Shown here one piece after another: positions 27,035 through 42,000 of a DNA stretch of 64,000 nt. Position 1 is the first letter of the stretch, and each line of letters opens with the position of its first letter. The notes beneath the pieces were generated by a model that was not told the DNA's origin, made no database searches, and was given only the letters and a program-made list of their open reading frames with translations. The stretch covers positions 21,079,957 through 21,143,956 of the forward strand of contig JBBMOA010000007.1 in the NCBI GenBank assembly GCA_037954235.1. The letters run 5' to 3'. The stretch comes from Aulostomus chinensis (lineage: Eukaryota; Chordata; Actinopteri; Syngnathiformes; Aulostomidae). Both the position numbers and the translations under genes were made by a program.

Positions 27035-30000
27035 GAATCCTCCAGAACAGCCTGGTGAATCAGCATGCGTCCGCAGGCTACACTCAGCACATACTCAGTG
27101 ACAACACACCAACACCACATATAAAGACACAACCACACACACATCCTCCCTCCATACGTCTTATACATTTGATCTGTGCATCAATTATTCTTTTGAAATG
27201 GTATCGTGGAAGCCACTTCACACGTTGTTCAATGGCTGCTGCTGACAGATAACAGTCAGGGATTAAAACTAGACCATTTGCTGAAATTCAAATGGAAGAA
27301 GTGCATGTAGTCACTAAAGCACTTAACTGCATGATCTAATATTGATTTTACTTCTCTGTCTTAATTGAATAATTCTACTTTCTATATTATTGGGTATTTC
27401 CCAGTGCTTAGAGAATCTAGTTCCTTACTTAATTGAGATGGATGTTCGCGTGCTAACCTGTTCTGTATATTTGCATCAAGTATAATCTTTGGCATGTTTT
27501 AGTTTGCTGTTTTAACATTTGCTAATTAGCTTTAACACCACTTTAGGCAGGAATTTAAGTATTTGTAGTGCCCCTCCAAAAATCTACCTCTACCTAAAGG
27601 CAAAGTCAGATTATCACCAGAATTAGTAGGATATATGGATGCTTAGTGTCTGTTGTTAGCCTGACAAGCCGGCCAGCTAATGTAGAGGGAGGGCAATGTA
27701 CCTTTGAGGAGGAGGGATAGGAAAAGCAGGCATCATTCATTGCCTCCCCCTTATTTCATCTCACCTGGAGAGTAAATGAAAAGGTAGCTTTTAGCCTCTC
27801 ACAGCTATCAGCTCTAACATCAGCGAGTGTCAGAGTATGTAGTGTGTAGGATTGAGCTCTTCTGTGGGGATATAATGAGAGGGGGTATCCCTCATTAAAC
27901 ACCAAGGGATGCTATCGGGGAATGGAGAGAGCAGACCAAGCATGGCAGGGGCCTGCCGGGTCGGAGTAACACCGGTGCAGATGGACCCAAAGATGGAGCT
28001 GGACAAGGTCAGCTCCACCCACTGGCTCTGCCTACCAAAAGTGAACTGTTTAATTGAATTGTTCAGTGCAATATCACCTCTGTGTGATGCTGATCTAACA
28101 AAAACGCCTGTTTGGAGACGGTTCCTGGGAAGCTTTGTGTTCTCAAGAGCACCTCAATCAGCTTAAAGGTCAAGTTGCATACAAATCACACAACCGCCCT
28201 GTTTGTCCTTTTTAGTAATTTAACAGACCTCACAGTGCTGCGAAGCTGCCTCTGCTAACATTCGTTAGTTTTCGCATCCTCCATCTGGCCCATTACACAT
28301 GAAGAGAATTATAGCTCTCCTGAAGCCTGTTAATATATCAACCACAGATCAGGTTAGTTCTGCCCCTTTGTTTTTCAATCCAATCACAATAAATAACGTG
28401 CAGAAGACCAGTGAGTGTGTTTGTGAAGACGTGATTAGCATGCCCCTAAGTCAGTATGGCGAGCTGTCAAGACAGCGGATTTCAAAATGAGAGTAGAAAA
28501 TGACACTGTCCTTGTACAATTTGATGTTGCGCATTTTTTCACTGCCAGAGAGACATCTGAGATGATTTTTGGTAATAACTTAATTCTCCTCTCTTTCTCA
28601 CCATTAAATCATCTCCATCCAGGACTAACACTCTCTATTATTCCCAGCTATTCCTGCAATAGTTAGCCAAATTACATCCTTGTCATGATTTCCAGGTGAT
28701 AATGTCAAGTAGGTGTGAGAGCTCGATGTGTGTCACTCTGCTTAATGGCAGCCACCAAGCCTGTCATTTATTTGCTGCTGCCCTGCCAGCCAGATGGAAT
28801 ACTTTGCCGTATTGGTTGACATGACAAACAGTGACATCCAGCTTGGTACTGCAGGTATTATAGCCACTCCTGTACTCCGAGGTGATATTGACTGTGGCAA
28901 CGGCCCTGCTGTGTGAGTGTCTAGCTCATATCCCCACACACTTTCTATTAATACGCTTGTGAATAAGAATTAAGACAAGCTATTACAGTATGGAGCAAGG
29001 CTAAAATGTCCTCAGGTGCTGTGTAATTGAGTTAATGTGAAGGTAAAATTACAGGCTGCGCCTTGCAGGAATGAAGGCCACAAAGAATGGCAGATGTGAA
29101 AAACTATATTTCCCATGAGCCCGTGAGAGTGAGCGACTGCATGGCATCTTCAATAAGTCTCAGTCTGCTGGGTGTTCCGCACTTATAAATTGTTGACAGT
29201 TGCACAAGCAAACACATCAATGGGCAGCCAAGCAACCGACAGCAATGCTGAGCGGCTGTCCAAGATGACCCTGTGCTTATGAAGAACAAATGATGTTTAT
29301 ATAGAACCTGCTGTCTGCTAAAAGTAAAACTTCATTTGGGGGAATATGTGGAATGTTGTATCATACACTATTACATGTTTTTGCTGGAAGAAAAACACTA
29401 GTGAGTCAGAGAATGAGGGCGGTACTCTAAATGTATAGTAAATGTTATAGGATGTATTCCATTACTTTAATTTCTCCTTCCTTTGACATTGGCGGATGCT
29501 AATGAGGGTTATTTTTGGTGGTGTCTGTCCAGCTGGAGTCTAAAACGCAGAGGGGTATTTAAATCTCTTCCTGACACAGAGCCAATGTAGTTTCATCCCT
29601 GGAGCCTCTACCCAGTCCACAGAACTGAAAAGGACAGGATCGCTGCAGCCATTGTAGAGCTTTACTGATAATGCACAGCCTCTGATGAGAGAGGTCACCT
29701 GGGGAGAAAGGTGGTCACTGGAGACATGGGACTCTCCGCTCTGTCTAATGAGAGCAGCAGCTGCTGAACGAATTTAATGCACCTTGTTGTGGAGTTACTC
29801 TGGCCTCTGTGCACTCCTGTGTCAGTGTAAATTACAGTGTGACAGCCTGTTGCACATACAAAGACAAGATTGGTCCAGTTATGTCTTCCAAAGTAACCTT
29901 TCACTGTCCGTCACTTAGCCACCACACTTGCACATCCTCCCCCTCTTTTGCACTTATGACACCACTGGGAACTTTATGGTCACAGGTGAAAACCATGTGT

Positions 30001-33000
30001 CAAAACCATGAAAACTAGGGAATCCAGGTATCACACAGGAAATGTTCACTCGAGACCCTTTCCAACTGGCCAGAAAGCACACCAACACCTATTAACACCT
30101 GGCGTCAGGCTGCAATGAGAATGAGTTGAGCATTTACTACTAGCTATTTATCAGCCCCGACTGTGATTCGCCACCACCTGCACCATATGACGTGCAGTCA
30201 AAGGTGAATGACTCTTACAGGGAACCAAAAATCCTGAAATAGATTTTCAATTTGAGGTGCCACATAATTTTTAGCTGCAGGCTAATGACTGACAGTAAGC
30301 TAGCCAAGGGACTGAGCAAAGGGTAGGGAGCAGAATGCTATCAGCTGATCAGAGCAGAGCTAGCTGAGCAGTATAAACTGTAGATGTAGCTGTATATTAG
30401 GAACCACATTTTACAATTAAACATAAACGTAGCTGTTCTTTCAGTAAATAAGTAAATGAGTTCCTGAATTTTTTCGTTTTGCTTAGCATGTTAACTTAAA
30501 CAGTTTTTTATTTTAGTTACTTTGTGTCAGCCAGGACCTCCTGGGGTGAAATGGGAAAAGGCACAAGCTCTCTGTAAGTTTTGCTCTGCCATTTTTTTTT
30601 TTTATTGGTCTCAATTAAACCATTTGTGGGTCCTCTTTGCAGCCTCCATGTTGACGTGTCAGAGCAAGGTAAACACAGGTGTAATTAATTCTATTAATTA
30701 GGACCCAGTTCGGTGTGGTGTGGTACAGCCATTGTAGTGAAGCAGCATACACGACCACAGAAGTCCGGCCCATCTTAATGGCACAGGGCCAGAATCGATG
30801 TATGAACTACAATGACATAGAATGAGAATAGCTGCTGTGAAAGGGGCCCGATGGCATTCCATGTCCATGGCAATTGAACCGGAGATCTTACTGTTCTAGA
30901 TATTTTTTCTTTACTTAAGCTAAACAAATGTATGAAAGTAACATGAATTGCTTGATACATTCAAATTCCACAACATAATATAGTTATTTTCATACTGTAT
31001 TTATTGATGTAGTGATGTCAGCTTTGTGTGACTTGTGTGTGCAAATTCATCTTTGCATGTTGTGAAGCCAGTTATATAGGAAATAATCCTATAATATGTT
31101 GAAAATGCATGTTAAAGGGCCCTGGTTGATATTGTTATTTGAATGATTATTGCTGCCTGTGGTCCTATTGAAGGCTCTGGGTCGAGGTTTGCCACTGACT
31201 AACAGAGCAAAATAATCACTGACTTTGATGCATTTTCAAAGAGGATTGGAGAAGAAAACAGAGGAGGAAGGAAGATCCCCAGTGAGGCTGAGAAAAAAAC
31301 TCTTAAAAATAGAACAGCCTGAGACACCTCAACGGAGGAGCGACCAGTAGTTCACATTTCAAAAGGTGTTACTTTAGTCTGAGATACTGAGTTGGCTAGC
31401 ATGCTCAGCTTTTTTGTTCACTGGCTCTGCATATCACTAAAGAAGACAACCAGGAGTGACAACAATCTGGCACCACCAAAGGGGAAATTAGAACTATTAA
31501 TACAAGGATGACTAGTGACAGCCAGGTGAGTAGGGTCAGGTGTGTTGAAACAAGATCAGCTCTGGCACTGGTCTGAGTAATTGAGTACTGGTACCCAACC
31601 CTATATTGTATATTTTGGGTCCTTATATTTTATTCTATTTTTTACTTGATCTATTTATGCACCCTTTCCCTTCCCAACTGTACTTTTGAGCTGCCATTGC
31701 GTGAATTTCCCCGTAGAGAGAGCAACAAAGTCCTCTCTCACCCAGATGTGCAGATTGAGTAATTATCAATCTTGTTCTGGGTGGCACGGTGGTGCAGTGG
31801 TTAGCACTGTTGTCTCACAGCAAGAAGGTTCTGGGTTTGAGCCCTGGCTCGAGCAGGAGGTCTTTCTGTGTGGAGTCTGCATGTTCTCCCTGTGCCTGTG
31901 TGGGTTCTCTCTGGGTACTCTGGCTTCCTCCCAAAATCCTAAAACATGCAAATGGGGATTAGGCTGATTGATACTCTACATTAACCGTAGGCTGTGAGTG
32001 TGAATGGTTGTCTGTCTATATGTGTTGGCCCTGAGATGGACTGGTGACCTGTCCAGGGAAAAAATGGATGGAATCATATTCTGTTATAGGATAAACCTTT
32101 ATTCTTCCCTCAGTGGCGAAATTATTGTACAGAACTAATTATAATTGGTAGCCAACGCTACAGGTGAGCGCAAAAATATCAGGAAATCAAACAAAAACAG
32201 GAAGTTAAAGAAATACTTACAAAATAAAACCATCAAACCAGGGTGCATGTTAGTGTAGGATACGGCTTCAGGGAAAGTCAGTTCCAGAAAGACAAAGACA
32301 AACTCAGGCAGATGTACAGAGAAAGAGACAAGTGCAGAGGGATGGCATCGTGCCATGTGAGGTCGTAGTTTTAGTGGCTTTTAATGGACTCTGAAGGGAG
32401 AAGACTTTGGCAGGGTTGTGGCCGAGCCAATACTTTAACCTCTAGCTGGAGGCTAGGGTTTAGTGAACTCTGTGTTTTTTGTCTGTGCACAAAGGAAATA
32501 AAGTGCTTTGTACAATCAGTCTTTAATTGAATAAAGAAGGCAGAAGGTAGAGGGCTCCAGGTAGTCATGAATCTTAATTAATTCATTTATGACAAATGGA
32601 GTCAGTCTGGCCTTTTCACATGAACTCAATTGATGTGTGTCTGTTTGGTTGTGAATAATCATGTAAACATCCATAGCCAAGCCCATTCTGTAGCTGCGTG
32701 CTACTTGATGAGATTTTATATAAACCGTAACGGAGATGCTGGGACTAGACTGCCTCACTGTCATTTAGCTGTCACTCAATTAAAGTTGCACTTGTCCTGC
32801 CAATACTTTAATTACACCCTCAATAATTGTTTTCCCTAGTTTTGAAGGAACGAGAATATCAAGGCTAATATGTTGTGTGAGCTCTTGATATCGGACACAG
32901 ATACAAAAGCAAAGTCACATACAAACATGCACACACGTGTGCATCCATACACACACACTCCCACACGCACACTCCTGCACGCACTCACTCACACACACAC

Positions 33001-36000
33001 ACACACACACATGCACACACCATAAATGCATGCAATTCTTTGGTGTATCCTTAGGCAAATACAATTGACTTTGACTTGGATTAGATTTTATAATGCCACC
33101 CACATAATACAGCTGGAGCTTCGGAGACCTCTTTGTCTTGCTTGCTGTCACCGGCAGCGAGCTGATGATGTGGGCAGATGGGGACTGTAGGACTGCATGC
33201 ATATGCACAAGCTTCACAAATTGCTCCTCAATAGCATTACAGTTGAGTCTCTCTTCCCATACTCCCACTCTTTTGCCTGCACTGCTCTCTCTTCACTTTT
33301 TAGTTTCTTCACATTCCCAAAGCACATGTGGTTCCCACTCATGTCACTGTGCTTAAGCTGTGTCAAGTGCTTGTACCAGTGCAGTTTTGAAAATTTGAAT
33401 GCATGAGCGTGGCAGCAAAAACACAACATTCAAGATGCATGGTGAAGCAGTTAAAGAATTTCCAGTCACCTGCAGAGGAGAAGAAGGTGAAAGTGCAGTG
33501 GGTGCAACACAAGAGGCAATCAGGTTCGAGGCCTTGATGAAGATGACTATTGGTAAAAAAATAAAAAGTGGAACAAATGTGTGGTTTAGCAGTTGAAACC
33601 TTTGGGTTTTCCCATGTCGAAGTGATGTGCTGGAGGGTATAATGTGAGTCTAAAGAGTTTTTTTTTTTTTTAAGGCAGAACAAATGGATTAGACAGCATG
33701 TTTACCTGCTCAGAAATAAGCTGCAACCGTGAGGGAGCAGAGGGGTGACAAGGTAAAGGAAAAGTAGAAATAAATGTGTCCAAACACAACAAATGCAGAT
33801 GTCTTTGTGCATAACGGATGACGCGATGTCAATCGTATGTTAGAGCCTTTGCAGTTACTGTACCTGAGCCCCAATGTGCACCGAGTGGAGAGTTTGGACA
33901 GATTCATTTCAACTTTGTTTTTCTCTTAATTTTCTCATTCTCGTGAGCAGAATGCCTTGCTGCTGCTTCTCCTGTGTTTTGTTTTCACATTTGACAAGCT
34001 TAAACTTTGTTTGTTATTTTGATAAATGTGACCGATGTTTAAATTCAAGTAAACAGGAACAAAAAATAAGAATAAAAAAGTAAATTTTAACAGACTTATC
34101 ACTGAATCCAATTCAATTAAAGAAGCTGTGTGGTTTTGCTTTTGTGGTGACAGGATATTATTTGGCAAATGAATGAACATGTTCAAATGTTACTTTAGTA
34201 ATTTTTGGTAAGTGGCCATGTTCAATTTGAGTAGAATGCATGGGGAAAATCGAATACTGCAAAGTGTCTGAAATGAGCTTTAGCTTCAAATAAACGTACA
34301 TTTTAACAGGTGGAACATGAAAGCAACATGCCAACTCTTTTGGAAACACATGACAGAGCCAGTCAAGAAGATAGATCCCCCTTCTCTCCTCCGTGCGTGC
34401 AGTTGGTAGCTGACACCCACAGTCACCGGCTGACTGCTTGATAGATCCGTGCAATGAATGATAGTGGATGGGAAGTGTTGGCGTACCCTTACAAGCATTT
34501 TGTTTTGTTGGCTAAAGTTTTGAGGTGCTGCAGGAAATCAGTTGCACCTGGCCAGGAAAGTAGTTCTGAGAGGGGTATCTATCTCGTATGGCTCTGGGGA
34601 GGAGGGAAGATCAACGCATTTTCCCAAACGTTGGCCTTTTCCTTTACCCAAGGGGGAAAGGTGTCAATTGAAGATGTAATGGATAGAAAAAAGGTGGGAA
34701 AGAAGGAGAACGCGCAGAAGAGGTATTGTGAAACAATTCAATATGGTGTTGTTTTATTGGAAAGCCGACCTCTGCTTACAACTAATAAACTAGGCTGCAC
34801 TGGCAATTTAATGCCCCTGAACCTGGAATAATGTTAGTCATGGCTGACTTAGTTTACAGCTCAGAAAGCCATTACTGGTGAGATGGACACTAGTCTACCT
34901 CCAGAGTATCAACTATGTGGACTTAAGTCAATAAAGTCAAGGGCATCAGGGGGACTGGTGAGTAATAGGTTGTTTTGGACCGTCTGAGGCTTCTTTAACA
35001 TCCCGTAACCACTAAATAGAAGAAGTTCATTCAGCTTGATCGGATTTCTGGCAAATATAACAGCCATTTGTCTCAGATTGGCACTCAAGGGATGCAAAAT
35101 GGCAAGAGTACTTAAAGCAGTTACTCTTCCAAGGAACAGGAGGCAATGTTGAATCAATGATCATAATTCTTGATATTTTCATCATGTGTAAAATGCAGCT
35201 GTATTGATTAAGAGAGCCTAAATCAGTAATAAAAACTGAAAAAAATTTATGCTGCACTTAGTGTATCAATACATATTGATAAGATGTGCATTTAAAAAAA
35301 AAAATGTTGGCCTCAACAAACTCCCATCTGCACTGCTATCTCTCACTAGCTGGAACTTAACAAACATTGCTCCCACACACTCCTGTCTCATCTTCATTTC
35401 CTCATAAAAAAAAAGAAGAAAATTTCGTTGCATTAGCAAACGATCATAAAATGCAAGTGAGGAATAAGTTTGAGATTTTTAAGAAATCAACTCCCCTCAC
35501 CCACATCCAGAGAGGCAGCAGAGTTGCTTTGGGAGACGGAGCAAAACATCAGCAGCTTTAGGCATTAAGGGTTGCATCAAAATGTTCCACTCCACCCCAC
35601 TTCCTCTACACGGTCAAATTTTAATCACCAAAACATCACATCATCCTCCTATGAAGTATCCTGTCTCACTGCAAAAATGAATTATTGAAGGATTGTTTTA
35701 TTCTCTTTTCCTGACAGATTCCTCTTTCTGGATTTTGGACTTTTATTACCATTTCCTCTTGTAGAAATATGCCAATATTAGAATGCTAAAGTAACTCGTT
35801 GTGTTGAATAATCGGCATTTTAAATGCATTTATGTGCGTTGCATTGTTTAACCTGTATCGAGATGCCTACTGAAGTCTCAGCGGGTGAGATGCTCACCCC
35901 CTAATTTATGGATAATCAAACATATGCAATTAACTTAAAAGGACCCATAAAAACACATCATTAAAATAATGTGCAAACAGGCAGACGCGTTAGCCTTCTT

Positions 36001-39000
36001 TTAAAGCAGTGTTTTAGGATCTATGAGTGTAATCCATTATTAATGTGTGTTTCATGCAAAGCAGGGATGCTTACAAATTGGAAAACAAGTCCGCCTGTTA
36101 GATGGCAGGGGAGAGTGTCCTTGGTGAGTGTGTGGAGGCCTTCTGGTGGCTTTCATATGAAAGTCATCCATTTCAATCTGACCAGTTGATTCAGTCTCTG
36201 ATGCAGGGCTGCCAAAAATGAAGTGATACTGTAGATGAAGAACCTGCATGCTGTAGCGAGCCCTCATCAAGTACAGCAGGAGATGTAGCCACCGTGTCTC
36301 TATTATAAATCTTCCTTTTGTAATGTAAGATGATAAAGTAAGGCGTTTTTAATATTTTGTTCATCTCATTTATATGAATAATGATGAGAAAAAACTCTCA
36401 GCAGAAACCAAAAGCACCAACCATTACAGCCTCTAAAAAGGCCATTACAATCAATCAACGCATCTCACCAACACATTCAATGAAAAAACTGGACATTATT
36501 GTCTCCATGAAGGGAGGGTTTATTGCAAAATGGTTGTATTATACTGCGAGGCAATGTGTATTTATATCACACAGATTCTAACAGGCTGCTTTTTATTCCA
36601 TGAAGGGAAGGTGAGGCTACTGAAGGGTTATCTGAAGAACATCTATTTAGAGGGACATTTTAAAGATGTGTAAAAATCAAAGAAATTCAGATAGGGGTGA
36701 TTCTTTATAAACTTAAAAGGAAGATACTCAGCGCTCACGCTATTATTTTGACAGCAGAAAGTGATTTTCCCAGTATTTTTTTAAAACCCATTTAGACCTC
36801 AAAACTCCCAGAAAAGCCCGTGGCATTTTTGTAAATAAGCAGTTTTTTTTCCTGGAAAACCTGAGAGAAATGTCAACACCCACTAAAACCTTTATTTGTC
36901 TTCGTTTGCAGTGGATAAAAATTGAAAGGAAAACCAGGAGTGTACTGTAAAATGACTTGTCTTAACATATGCATGCAATTTATTTTGTTTTATCGTGTCT
37001 TTTAAAGGTCAAACACACATTTTGTTGCATCAGGTGTGCTTGATTGTTTTAAATACACTTCTTTGGCTCAAAATCTTCTTGGTCTTTGCAGTTGATTCAC
37101 CCGTTTCATGTCAGAGGTGCTAATAAGAAGACGATGTCATCATAGGTGACACCGGGCGTGTTGCATGATGTCCTGCTGGTCCGACTCTAGTCTGACTTGT
37201 CACTGGGCTGAGATGGATCTTATCCCTCTTCTGAGAGCAGACAGAACGTGGGTGGCAGTCCTCTTACTCGTGCTGTGAAGCGGCCTTGTGACAGCACAGC
37301 AGTGCTGCGGCTGAACCACAGGGAGCATATAGGGATAGAGAGGCAACAAAGTTCCTTGTAGCCTGCTGAGATTGTAAGAGAGACTCGCTCTCCACCCCAG
37401 GTGCTCTCCACCTGTCGAAATTTCTCTAGTTGCTTTACACATGCCTATGATTTCAGCACATGGGGCTCTAACGTCCACGCTGCACTGAGTTTTCTAGTTG
37501 GTAAAGAAGGAAACCATACTTGAGCCTGTTTCTTTAAAGCCCTCAGGATTAGCACCTGGTGCTGAAGCCAATTTTATGTACAAGTATGGCATGATTGGCT
37601 TGATGTACACTGGCCTAAAAAGACTGTCACCCATGAGCTAAAATCGTGAAAGGGTTGGCTGTAAAATGGTGGAGACAATTTTTAAGCATTACAACTCGAG
37701 TAAAATGACTGTTTTAATTACAACTTTGCTCTGTTTGGTCGGTTACATTTTACAGTAAATCATTTGATCCTCAAGTGAGATAGCCGAGGGCTAACAGAAG
37801 CGTCTAGTGTTCTACGGGCCGTGTAATGGGGAAGAATAAACCCGGAAGTGAGTTTCATGCACCGCTGAGGAACTTTCATCGATTGATGGTTTATTTCCAT
37901 ACTGTTAACTGCACCACAGCTTTTAAAATGAATGACGAATAAACACTTCAAACCTTTCAAGGACCAACTTGGCAGAGCTACTGTTCCATTAAATTCTCTG
38001 TATTTACCATATTGTAATATACTGTGATAGAAAACATGTTTTTCTATTCTTTGTGATCAGCATCAATGCACTCAGGTGCTTTGGAGGAGGAGTATTGGAC
38101 ATCCTAGCCCACTTGAAAGCACCAAACCGAAAGAAATTATAGAACATTTAAATAATTGCTCTCTTTGCTATGAAACATAATTTAAACAAAAAAAAATGAC
38201 GGGATGTAATTACCAAGCTTTCTCAAGCAATTTCTCACATCTCGCCAGTTGATTTACACACCCCACTGAGGTAAATAGAACAGAAGGTCTTTTTGGAGAA
38301 TGTGTCCATCAGTGTCATGTGTGTGAAATCTAGTGAAGGAAATACCTGGACGACTGCCTCTCACAACCCCATATCAGCTATAGAGATATTCTACTTTTCC
38401 TGGTTCTTACAAATAGCTTTGGGGAGGGTCCATATGTGACATCTGCACAAAGGAGACAACTGTCAATCATTCTGTCTCTAGTGGTTGTGTGTGGACAACA
38501 TGGACAACACCAGCTTGTCTTTTCAGCGTGTAACAGAACAAAGCCCACGTCACCTCATCTGTTAAATCTTAATTTTTTTTGGCCGTTGCTAATTCACTCT
38601 ACGGAGCTGTGTTGCTCCATCCCCTCCTCCACTACCACATGCTTCCTCAGCTGCATATCTCCATCAAACAGCGAATACTGGAGTTTCACAAGGGGGACGC
38701 AGCATTGACTCCCATTTTCCCCTCCTCCTTCCACCTGTAGACTCACCCAATTGTGCCGATATGGATGCCAAACCAAACCGAGGCAACCCAATAAACTGCT
38801 ACCCTACCTGCTGGCCTCATTTATTTATATTACTATGACATTGTTTACTTGGAAGCAGTTATTATTCATTTTATGCACATCTCCCCTCTTAAACCACTTT
38901 TATAGTCTTCACCCGCAAATGATTTTCTGCCAGTGAGCAAAGGAGAAATACTTAGTTTGAATGCTTTTAAATGAATGTACTGTTTACTGCCACTCAGCGT

Positions 39001-42000
39001 GTTGTGTTGAGAAATAAATGTAAAGCTGAAGCTCTAAACTGCGGTGTAGAATTATATCAGGAGGTAGATAGAAGGAATTTCAAATCCTCTGTGAATACTG
39101 TTTTGCTGTTTCACACAGATTCTGCCACAGAGAGGACAGACTGTAAAGACATGTGAGTGACATCTGAGGATTACCCTAACAGCAGCTCAGTAGCTATAAA
39201 GAGGGCAGAGCCCAGTCTCCACTACAAGGAGGAGGCACTTTGAAGTGGCGGTTAGGCTTTGAGCTTTGGACCCAGAGCTTCGGAGACACTGCCCTCTCCA
39301 CCTCAGTCAGAGCATAGAGATGCGTTGTGGCAGCTCTGCTGACTGGACTCTGCTCCTGTTCCGCCTGTCCAATTAGCAATATTCTCCTACCCTTGAGGAC
39401 TGGTCCCTTTCTGCATGGCTTAGCTCACCACATGTGGGCCACATCACCTACATGTACAGTACCACTCTTTGTAGCGATGGTTACGCTTGTTGCACTGGGA
39501 TTTCTGTCTGCTACACGTTAAATGTCCATATGCATCCTCTTGGCCTTTGTTCTCCTCAGTGAACTGTTGACTGCAAGCTCATTTACACCATCATTGTCAC
39601 TACTCTCCTCAGTGCACAGCGTCATTTATTTTGTCTTTTATGTGCATATAAAAGAGACACACTAAAATCTGACTGTCAAGTTTAAGAGTGCTGTGACTTC
39701 TAAAGGTTTCTGATCAAAGGGCTCAGTGACTGGTTCAGCTCACTTGCCAGTTTAACTTATCAGCTCTGCAAAGGAGGTTACATTTTCACCTACATCTGTC
39801 TGTTTCTATAGCCTTTAGCAGCTTTACGCGAAAACTTCCAGGACCATCGGTGGAGGACTATTGCAATGCTACAGCAGAACCCATTACAATTCTCAGAAGA
39901 TCTTTTTTACAAAGCCAACACTGCTCTGTGTTTGTCGGTTGTCCATGTGACTATCTGTCAGTGGAATAACACCGCAGCTAGCTAGTTAGCTCAGCTGGGC
40001 GCACTCTGCAGGACTTTGACATATCTTTAAATCAGGTTGCATCATATACTAAAGGAGAATCTTCAAAGATGTTCTTGCCTTTATTCTCAGACACACACAC
40101 TGCAGGATGTGAAAATAAAGGCACATCACACACTATAGGATCTTATTAAGATTATTGTGCCAGAGGGGGCAGCGCACCACCTCTTGTCATCTCTCTCATG
40201 TGATCTCAGGAAGAAGATGTCAACAAAATGGAGACTGATGTGGTGCAACAAGTTGGGATAGTATATTTTGCAGCGTGAAAAAAAATGAAAGCAGAAGGCC
40301 AAACGAGTTAGGATGTAAAAATGTTAGAAGCCGGGTTCTTTGCTGCTAGGATGTTTACCATTGCTTAGCAACACGCTCCAGTACTGGTTTCTCTTTGGCT
40401 ATTATGGTTCTGCTTGGAAGGCATTGACATAATTGTCACAATTTAAAACCCTTGATGTCAACCATGTTTGAACACGGGAGTGACCTTGTTGAGTCTGGCA
40501 GCAGATTGGAAGCTTTAAAATGGAACTACCACCACTAGATCATCTGAGTAGATCGTTCCTAATCAGCCTTGAGTCAGAAACACCCCTGTGATTGTTGGGA
40601 GGGCCAAATCAGGCAGATTAATGCCCTGTCAAGCAAAAGATAAATGCCCTGTTTTATATGCAGTGACGAGGGATTAGATTAGAGTAATGAATCTGCAGCT
40701 CTTGTATGGCACATCAAATATTGATGTTTATGCTTAAACTGTACATTTTCTCTTTGGTCATAACATTTAATCAATACTGGCCTATAGATGAGGTTTAACA
40801 TGTTCATTTATTTTAAGTTGTACAGAAAGAGGAAAAACTCAAAACATACCAAAAAGACCCATCCACTGCAAGAAAGTGAATTTTTCTAGAACGTTGCTGG
40901 CAGAGGTCTGTGCTCTCTGAGTACCCCACTGTCCAGTGAGCTAGATAAATAGCTGTGTATAGACTCATACGGGCATCTCCATCTCTGTCTCTATCCCCAT
41001 CTTTATCTTTGTCTTTATCTTCATCGATATCTTTTTCTTTGTCTTTATCTTACCTTATCTTATCTGTATCTTTATCCCTATCTCTGTCTCTATCTCTCTA
41101 GATGCACACTCACAGAGCAGGAACACCTGCTAAGCTCCATGTAATATTACCTGAGAATCTGGCAAAAATGTTCGGACCTGTTCACCCCTCCACTAGGTTT
41201 CAGGAAAATCATTCTGGTAGTTGTTTTTTTTTGTTTGTAGTTTTTTTTTGCTGCTAATGGACAAACACAAACGGCAGAGAAAATCTCCTTGACAGAGAAA
41301 ATGATGCCTCTTTCTCTCAACAATCATAGTGTTGAACGTTTTACATGTTTCCTCGATACCTGGTCTGTTTGCTTATTCAGCTCCACTGATGCTAAAGAGG
41401 AAGTTCTATTGCATGAAAGCAGAATCCTGCTGTCCATTACTGCGAGCAGTAATGTGACCTCTTTAGATGTTGGATTTTATTTGGAGGCTCTTTACTCTCG
41501 CCGCTCTCACGACTGACACAGATCATAAACCATACCCCCCCCCCCCCTACTTCTTGACCTTGAGAAAGGGCGCAGGATGTAGTGCCCTGCGTCAACACAT
41601 CCACCTGACTTTCCACAAAAATCAAAACATCCATCTCTGAGCCACTTAGCAGTGAGGCTTCTATAGATGCCCTTAGATGGAGATGAGTTCAGTTCTTTAA
41701 GATCCATGGCTGCCCTTGTTTATGCTGTGTATCTAATGGATGAGTCGTTATGGACCTCTCTAAGAATATACAGTGGTAGCGTATATAGCCTGTGTCTATT
41801 TCTGTACATGTATGAATAGACATGTTCAGCTGGCTGTGAGCCTGACTGCCATTAGTGGTCTCTTTGACTGATGAACAGCGAGGGGTGGAGGACTAAATGT
41901 TGATTATATCTACACCTGCACCATCAGAACAAGATCAGTCAAGTTGGACGGAGGAAGGTGTTGCTGTCAGATAAACAGATATAGAGTGTGATATTTGAGA

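Noticed and set aside
26774..27168. Open frames made of Thr-His or Cys-Val repeats
   Set aside because: Pure products of the CA/GT microsatellite; the same applies to frames at 43954-44228, 58842-59255 and 61999-62323.
41528..41548. C homopolymer run
   Set aside because: A short poly-C tract of no clear meaning and a likely sequencing-length uncertainty.
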